Source: Streptomyces sp. RKND-216 (GTDB lineage: Bacteria; Actinomycetota; Actinomycetes; Streptomycetales; Streptomycetaceae). Taken from it: 64,000 nucleotides of DNA. The stretch's first letter is position 1. Each line of letters starts with the position of its first letter. Made by a program: the position numbers and the translations under genes. The stretch covers positions 3,181,501-3,245,500 of the forward strand of contig NZ_SSBQ01000002.1 of NCBI RefSeq assembly GCF_004795255.1, given 5' to 3'. The notes under the pieces were generated by a model that saw only the letters and a program-made list of their open reading frames with translations, did not search any database and was not told where the DNA came from. This document shows, one piece after another, positions 59,149-64,000 of this stretch.

Positions 59149-60432
59149 GTGACCACCGGACGACGCGCCGACGTCCGCGCCACCGAACGTCCGCGCCCCG
59201 CGCGGCAGACATCGCCGGAACCCGCCGCCCGCCGTGCGGCCTCGGCCGCTCCGCCGACGGCACCGGAACGGGCGGGTGCGGAGCCGGGAGCGCCCTCGGA
59301 CCCGGACCCGCTCGGCGGCTACCTCCAGGCCCGGGCCGCCGCCCTCCTGCGCACCCTGCACGACCACCGGGAGGCCGCCGCCCACGCCGAGAGCGCCGCC
59401 GACGCGGCCGAGGCCGTACGCCGGCTGCGCCGCTCCTCCCGCCGCATCGGCGCCACGCTGCACACCTTCCGCCCGCTGTTCGACCCCGCCTGGGCCGAAC
59501 AGCTCCGCACCGAACTGAGCTGGCTGTCCGGCACCCTGGCGCGCGAGTACGCCTACGGCGACCGGCTCGACCGGCTGCTCGCCGCGCTGCACCGCCTCGC
59601 CCACGACGGGGGCGCGATGACGCCCGTGCCGCCCCCGGCCACCACGCGGAGGGGCACGGCGGGGGAGGGGCGCGACCGGCGGGACGAGGCCCTCCCCGCA
59701 GGGGTCGCCCGCGCCGGAGCCCTGCTCGACCGCCGGCTCACCCTGGCCCGAACGCGCGCCCACTCCGCCGCGCTCCAGGCCCTCGGCTCCTCCCGCTTCC
59801 ACGCCCTCGCGGACACCCTCGCCGTGCTGGCCTCCGAACCGCCCGAGACCCGCACCCCCGAGCCGGGCGAGGCTCCGTCCCTCGGCGCGCACGCCGAGCG
59901 GGCCCGCCTGCGGCTCCTCGACGCCGTCGACGGACTGCCGCTCGCCCGCTCCGAACACCCCTTCCACGCCGAGGCGCTGGCCCGGGCACTCTCCGCCGAG
60001 ATGCAGGGCGACAGCGCCTGGCTGCACGTGCGGCTGCTCCTGCGGCTGCACCGGTACGCGCAGGAGGTCGTGGGCCCGGACGCGCAGGACCCGGCGCACG
60101 GCACGGCGCCCGGCACGGCTTACGACGCGGCGCTCGCCGCCGCGGGCCGGGAACTGGACCGGCACCACGACGCAGCGGAGGCCGCGGCCGCCGCCGCGGC
60201 GGCCGCCCGTACCCCGCGCATCGCCCCCGCCACGGCGTACGCCCTCGGCGTGCTGCACGCCGACCAGCGGCACGAGGTGGAGGCCGCCCGTTTCGCCTTC
60301 GGTCGCCACTGGACCGCGGCTGAGGACGGCCGCCTGCCGGACGGCCGTTCCGGCCCGGCCGGAGCCGTCGTCAGCCGGAGCGGCGGGGCGCGGGGGAGGT
60401 CCGCGGCGCGAGGGCGTGCCACTGGACGGTGA
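59149..60432 (+). CDS. CHAD-domain polyphosphate-binding protein
   Basis: The 427-aa protein has a ~50-residue disordered start, then a helical CHAD domain (from ~residue 60): A-V-R-R-L-R-R-S-S-R-R-I-G-A-T-L, a second basic helix set and R-H-W-T-A-A near residue 390. CHAD is a long alpha-bundle with a basic pore that binds inorganic polyphosphate. It follows ppk, so the two likely act together on polyphosphate granules. GTG 59149. Its last 62 bp overlap the convergent methyltransferase gene. Confidence 0.9.
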   Translation: MTTGRRADVRATERPRPARQTSPEPAARRAASAAPPTAPERAGAEPGAPSDPDPLGGYLQARAAALLRTLHDHREAAAHAESAADAAEAVRRLRRSSRRIGATLHTFRPLFDPAWAEQLRTELSWLSGTLAREYAYGDRLDRLLAALHRLAHDGGAMTPVPPPATTRRGTAGEGRDRRDEALPAGVARAGALLDRRLTLARTRAHSAALQALGSSRFHALADTLAVLASEPPETRTPEPGEAPSLGAHAERARLRLLDAVDGLPLARSEHPFHAEALARALSAEMQGDSAWLHVRLLLRLHRYAQEVVGPDAQDPAHGTAPGTAYDAALAAAGRELDRHHDAAEAAAAAAAAARTPRIAPATAYALGVLHADQRHEVEAARFAFGRHWTAAEDGRLPDGRSGPAGAVVSRSGGARGRSAARGRATGR

Positions 60433-61192
60433 CCTCGCCGTGCCGCCAGCGGCCCGGCCCGTCGACCAGCGGCCAGCCGTCGGCCAGCGCCTGCACGGCA
60501 CGCACCCAGCGCTGCCGCGCGCCGAGCGCGCCGTACGGTGCCGCGGCCGCCCACGCCCGGTCGAAGTCACGCAGGAACGCGTACACCGGCTCGCCCGGCA
60601 CGTTCCGGTGGATCAGCGCCTTGGGCAGCCGTTCGGCCAGGTCGGAGGGCCGGTCCAGACCGGCGAGCCGGGCCGCGAACGTCACCGTGCGCGGGCCCTC
60701 CGGCCCGAGTGCCACCCAGACGTGGCGGCGGCCGATCTCGTCGCAGGTCCCCTCGACGAGCAGCCCGCCCGGCGCCAGCCGGGCCGCGAGGCGCTCCCAG
60801 GCGCCCCGCACCTCCTCCTCGGCGTACTGGCGCAGCACGTTCGCCGCGCGGATCAGCAGCGGACGCCGCTCCAGCGGCACCTCGAACCCGCCCGGCCGGA
60901 AGTCCAGTCCCTCCCGCGCGTACGGCCGTGCGGCGGCGACCCGCGCGGGGTCGATCTCCAGACCCACCACCCGCACGTCCCGGCGCACCCGCTTCAGGCG
61001 GGTCAGCAGCTCGACCGCCGTCCACGGCGCGGCGCCGTAGCCCAGGTCGACGGCGAGCGGCTCCTCCGACGCGCGCCGCAGCGCGGGTCCGTGCGCGTGG
61101 GCGATCCACCGGTCCATCCGGCGCAGCCGGTTCGGATGCGTCGTGCCCCGTGTCGCCGTCCCGACGGGACGTGAGGGGAGCCGGCCGACCAT
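60371..61192 (-). CDS. Class I SAM-dependent methyltransferase-like protein
   Basis: The 273-aa protein has a motif I L-A-V-D-L-G-Y-G-A-A-P near residue 47 (Gly-rich loop altered from G-x-G) and V-V-G-L-E-I-D-P near 76, then N-V-L-R-Q-Y. It may be a SAM methyltransferase with modified nucleotide loop. ATG 61192. Its 3' end overlaps the end of the CHAD gene by 62 bp in opposite orientation, which is unusual and may mark a rearrangement joint. Confidence 0.82.
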   Translation of the reverse strand: MVGRLPSRPVGTATRGTTHPNRLRRMDRWIAHAHGPALRRASEEPLAVDLGYGAAPWTAVELLTRLKRVRRDVRVVGLEIDPARVAAARPYAREGLDFRPGGFEVPLERRPLLIRAANVLRQYAEEEVRGAWERLAARLAPGGLLVEGTCDEIGRRHVWVALGPEGPRTVTFAARLAGLDRPSDLAERLPKALIHRNVPGEPVYAFLRDFDRAWAAAAPYGALGARQRWVRAVQALADGWPLVDGPGRWRHGEVTVQWHALAPRTSPAPRRSG

Positions 61193-61513
61193 CCCCCGAC
61201 CCTATCCCGCCCCTCCCTCCCGGCGGTGCGCGTCCCACTCCGCGTGGACTGCGCGAACGGTGCTTCGCCCTGACCGCCGGGTGTGCGGCGGTGAGGGGGT
61301 GCGCTGCCGCGCCGCGCATGCGGGGCGCGGTGAGGAATCCCGCCCCACCGGGCACCCGGCTCCGGACGGGCCCTCCGGACGGGCCCTCCGGACGGGCCCG
61401 CGCGGGCACGGTCCCAAGGCCCCCGACCGTCACGATTCGGCAAAGTCGAAATGCAGAGCAACCCCCACGGCGTTGTAGCCGTCGCACTACCGCCCACGGA
61501 GGAGGCACGCGAC
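61193..61513. repeat. mshA upstream region with 13-bp triplication
   Basis: CTCCGGACGGGCC occurs three times in tandem (61360-61398). The remaining ~320-bp gap between the divergent methyltransferase and mshA genes shows no other gene. TTGTAGCC (around 61473) may be the mshA -10. Confidence 0.7.
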
Positions 61514-62920
61514 GTGAGCCAGTCCCCGTCCCGGCTCGGCGGCGGCCTCCGCCGCCGCACGCGCCCGCACGGTACGGCGCCCGGCGGCGTCGCCCCCGGC
61601 GGCGCCCCACAGGGCATGCTGCCGTCGCCACGTCACCTTCTGCACCCCCGGCGCCCCCGCCGCATCGCCATGCTGAGCGTGCACACCTCCCCGCTGCACC
61701 AGCCCGGCACCGGCGACGCGGGCGGCATGAACGTCTACATCGTCGAACTGGCCCGCCAGCTCGCCGCCGCGGGCATCGAGGTCGAGATCTTCACGCGCGC
61801 CACCACAGGTGCCCTCGACCCGACCGTCGAACTCGTCCCCGGCGTCCTCGTCCGCCACATCGACGCCGGCCCGTACGAAGGGCTGGCGAAGGAGGAGCTG
61901 CCCGCGCAGCTCTGCGCCTTCACCCACGGCGTGATGCAGGCGTGGGCCGGGCACCGGCCGGGCCACTACGACCTGGTGCACTCCCACTACTGGCTGTCCG
62001 GCCATGTCGGCTGGCTGGCCTCGCAGCGCTGGGGTGTCCCCCTGGTGCACACCATGCACACCATGGCCAAGGTCAAGAACGCCTTCCTGGCCGAGGGCGA
62101 CACCCCGGAGCCGCCCGCCCGCGTGATCGGCGAGCAGCAGATCGTACGGGCCGCCGACCGGCTCATCGGCAACACCGCCGAAGAGGCCCGCGACCTGGTC
62201 CATCACTACGACGCCGACCCGGCGCGCACCGCCGTCGTACACCCCGGAGTGAACCTGGAGACGTTCCGGCCCGCCGACGGGCGGGCCGCGGCCCGCGCCC
62301 GGCTCGGGCTGCCGCAGGACGCGCTGATCCCGCTCTTCGCCGGCCGCATCCAGCCCCTCAAGGCCCCCGACGTCCTGCTGCGCGCCGTCGCGCAACTGGT
62401 CGACGCGGACCCCTCCCTCCGCTCCCGCCTGCTGGTGCCGGTGGTCGGCGGGCCCAGCGGCAGCGGCCTCGCCAAACCCGAACGCCTCCAGAAGCTCGCG
62501 GCCCGGCTCGGCATCGCCGACCTGGTCCGTTTCCGCCCGCCGGTCGGGCAGGCGCAGCTGGCCGACTGGTACCGCGCGGCGAGCGTGCTGGTGATGCCGT
62601 CGTACAGCGAGTCGTTCGGCCTGGTCGCCGTGGAGGCGCAGGCATGCGGCACGCCGGTGGTCGCCGCCTCCGTCGGCGGCCTCCCCGTGGCCGTACGCGA
62701 CCGGGAGAGCGGCTTCCTCATCCCCGGCCACGACCCGGCCGACTACGCGCGCGCCCTGCGCCGCTTCCTCGACGACGACGCCCTCGGCGCCCGCATGGGC
62801 GAGGCAGCCGCCCGCCACGCCGCGGACTTCGGCTGGGACGCGGCGGCCGCCGCCACCGCCGAGACGTACACCGCCGCGCTCCAGTCCCGGCGCCGTCGCC
62901 TACGATCACTGCATGGCTGA
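61514..62920 (+). CDS. mshA: D-inositol-3-phosphate glycosyltransferase MshA
   Basis: The 468-aa GT4 enzyme has a ~50-residue basic N-terminal extension, then a GT-B fold: [18 protein letters not shown] near residue 58, H-S-H-Y-W-L-S-G, and in the C-terminal domain G-R-I-Q-P-L-K-A-P and the E-x7-E motif [10 protein letters not shown]. It joins UDP-GlcNAc to inositol-3-phosphate, the first step of mycothiol synthesis. GGAGGAGGC precedes GTG 61514. It overlaps the YbjN gene by 8 bp. Confidence 0.96.
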   Translation: MSQSPSRLGGGLRRRTRPHGTAPGGVAPGGAPQGMLPSPRHLLHPRRPRRIAMLSVHTSPLHQPGTGDAGGMNVYIVELARQLAAAGIEVEIFTRATTGALDPTVELVPGVLVRHIDAGPYEGLAKEELPAQLCAFTHGVMQAWAGHRPGHYDLVHSHYWLSGHVGWLASQRWGVPLVHTMHTMAKVKNAFLAEGDTPEPPARVIGEQQIVRAADRLIGNTAEEARDLVHHYDADPARTAVVHPGVNLETFRPADGRAAARARLGLPQDALIPLFAGRIQPLKAPDVLLRAVAQLVDADPSLRSRLLVPVVGGPSGSGLAKPERLQKLAARLGIADLVRFRPPVGQAQLADWYRAASVLVMPSYSESFGLVAVEAQACGTPVVAASVGGLPVAVRDRESGFLIPGHDPADYARALRRFLDDDALGARMGEAAARHAADFGWDAAAAATAETYTAALQSRRRRLRSLHG

Positions 62921-63437
62921 GCCGACGCCGACGTCACCGACCGCTGTGCTGGAGCAGTCGCTCCGGGACGCCGACATCGACTGGGAGAACCCCTCCGACG
63001 GCACCTACGTCGTCACCCTCCCGGGCACCCGCAAACTGTCGACCACCTGCTCCCTCGTCGTCGGACGGCACTCCCTCTCCGTCAACGCCTTCGTGGTGCG
63101 CTGCCCCGACGCGAACCACGCCGAGGTGCACCGCTGGCTGCTGGAGCGCAACACCCGCCTCTACGGGGTGAGTTACGCGATCGACAGGCTTGGCGACGTC
63201 TACCTCGTCGGCCGCCTCCCGCTCGCCGCCGTCACGCCCGACGAGATCGACCGGCTCCTCGGCACCGTCCTGGAGAACGCCGACGGCTCCTTCAACACCC
63301 TCCTGGAGATGGGCTTCGCCGACGCCATCCGCAAGGAGTACGCCTGGCGCACCTCCCGCGGCGAGTCCACGCGCAACCTCGACGCCTTCGCCCACCTCGT
63401 CCGGGATGACACCCCAACACCAGGTCGAACGGGGTGA
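62913..63437 (+). CDS. YbjN-domain protein
   Basis: The 174-aa protein has the YbjN fold (a TIR-chaperone-like alpha/beta domain): [33 protein letters not shown] near residues 83-100. YbjN relatives act as assembly or stress chaperones in E. coli; here the role is unknown. ATG 62913 overlaps the end of mshA, so the two are co-translated or at least co-transcribed. Confidence 0.9.
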   Translation: MAEPTPTSPTAVLEQSLRDADIDWENPSDGTYVVTLPGTRKLSTTCSLVVGRHSLSVNAFVVRCPDANHAEVHRWLLERNTRLYGVSYAIDRLGDVYLVGRLPLAAVTPDEIDRLLGTVLENADGSFNTLLEMGFADAIRKEYAWRTSRGESTRNLDAFAHLVRDDTPTPGRTG

Positions 63438-63452
63438 CGCCACGCTGAGCGG

Positions 63453-63644
63453 GTGAGGGACAAGAGAACAGCCGGACGATGGCTCGGCGCCGCCGATGAC
63501 TTCGTCCACCTGGCGATCGAGGACGGCACCCTCGGCCGGATCGGCGGCATCCAGCTCTACACGGGAAGCCATGGGACGGTGTACTTCCGGTACGACCCGG
63601 ACGGTCCGCCCTCCCTGATCCTCACCAGGACCACCGCGTCGTAG
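63453..63644 (+). CDS. Small hypothetical protein
   Basis: The 63-aa product from GTG 63453 is soluble, with [16 protein letters not shown] and [11 protein letters not shown]. Codon bias is normal for Streptomyces, and it follows YbjN by 15 bp, which supports expression, but no Shine-Dalgarno is evident and no family is recognised. Confidence 0.5.
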   Translation: MRDKRTAGRWLGAADDFVHLAIEDGTLGRIGGIQLYTGSHGTVYFRYDPDGPPSLILTRTTAS

Positions 63645-63708
63645 GCCCCCGGTCCGCGCCTCGGACCGTCCCGAGGCCGCGCCCGCCCGGTCGTCTACGC
63701 TCGGACGC

Positions 63709-64000
63709 ATGGCCGACGCACCGTACAAGCTGATCCTGCTCCGCCACGGCGAGAGCGAGTGGAACGCGAAGAACCTGTTCACCGGCTGGGTGGACGTCAA
63801 CCTGACTGAGAAGGGCGAGAAGGAGGCCGTCCGCGGTGGCGAGCTGCTGACGGAGGCCGGCCTGCTCCCGGACGTCGTGCACACCTCGCTCCAGAAGCGC
63901 GCCATCCGCACCGCGAACCTCGCTCTCGAGGCCGCCGACCGCCACTGGATCCCCGTCCACCGCAGCTGGCGCCTCAACGAGCGCCACTACGGCGCCCTCC
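63709..64000 (+). CDS. gpmA: 2,3-bisphosphoglycerate-dependent phosphoglycerate mutase, partial
   Basis: The first 97 residues are visible before the window ends. [12 protein letters not shown] (His~13, phospho-acceptor) and [11 protein letters not shown] are diagnostic of the dPGM family; the L-N-E-R-H-Y-G-A-L motif follows. It interconverts 3- and 2-phosphoglycerate in glycolysis. ATG 63709 lies eight bases after TACGCT, so it may be leaderless. Confidence 0.95.
   Translation, partial: MADAPYKLILLRHGESEWNAKNLFTGWVDVNLTEKGEKEAVRGGELLTEAGLLPDVVHTSLQKRAIRTANLALEAADRHWIPVHRSWRLNERHYGAL

Noticed and set aside
1..64000. CRISPR arrays, tRNA/rRNA genes, intact insertion sequences
   Set aside because: No regularly spaced repeats, no cloverleaf with CCA-like end or conserved rRNA stretch, and no transposase frame recognised by eye.

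Overview
The window is high-GC actinobacterial chromosome, almost certainly Streptomyces. The evidence is extreme third-position GC, many GTG and leaderless starts, mycothiol genes (mshA, mshD), the c-di-GMP-dependent anti-sigma factor RsiG, the nickel regulator Nur, an OmpR-type GlnR, and a PHO-box-controlled pst operon. It looks like core or near-core chromosome with patches of accessory and decayed genes. I saw no rRNA, tRNA, CRISPR array, intact IS element or prophage. About 66 protein genes are supported, including three too short for a normal ORF cut-off (a 33-aa membrane protein, a 27-aa Cys leader peptide and a 20-aa ORF coupled to glnR).

Layout. 1-8.3 kb: partial mycothiol-dependent isomerase-family gene, two paralogous GntR regulators, an O-methyltransferase, a small two-TM protein, a transglycosylase/NlpC hydrolase, a PAP2 phosphatase, a lipoprotein. 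8.3-15.3 kb: CsoR with its operator, then phosphate uptake (DUF47 protein plus Pit on +, pstSCAB on -), with PHO boxes before pstS and a strong terminator between the converging units. 15.5-20.2 kb: coiled-coil NlpC/P60 hydrolase, PP2C response regulator, DUF2516, HbhA-like protein, XRE regulator. 20.3-24.5 kb: small accessory genes, including a degraded PIN-type toxin-antitoxin locus, a DUF805 gene that has lost its usual stop, and two methyltransferases. 24.5-31.4 kb: two-component system, a divergent short cytochrome bd pair (cydAB without cydCD) and an MMPL exporter. 31.4-35.1 kb: a third GntR paralogue heading an operon with an aminoglycoside-phosphotransferase-like kinase and a HAD phosphatase, then two small proteins.

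35.1-46 kb: Eis-like acetyltransferase, asparaginase, rsiG, dtd, ygfZ-like, nur, a nitrobindin-like protein, a three-gene overlapping operon of membrane-anchored proteins, DsrE protein, and the sulfurtransferase/DUF1416 pair behind a cysteine leader peptide. 46-56.5 kb: DUF2993, membrane protein, MoaD-like protein, hydrolase, glnR, LacI regulator, divergent TetR/FMN-reductase pair, 5'-nucleotidase, mshD, RibD-like reductase. 56.7-64 kb: ppk, CHAD protein, methyltransferase, mshA, YbjN, a small protein and gpm (cut by the window end).

The clearest functional theme is phosphate: Pit, Pst, PHO boxes, polyphosphate kinase, CHAD (a polyphosphate-binding fold) and 5'-nucleotidase all lie here. However, ppk/CHAD are about 45 kb from pst. 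As I remember the S. coelicolor order, this suggests that the block from about 15.3 to 60.5 kb is inverted here. The items I think most deserve follow-up are: the three GntR paralogues with matching leaderless promoters, the coupled small ORF before glnR, the leaderless Cys leader peptide, the toxin-antitoxin decay zone, the divergent CydA lacking the usual quinol-site glutamate, and the possible inversion.
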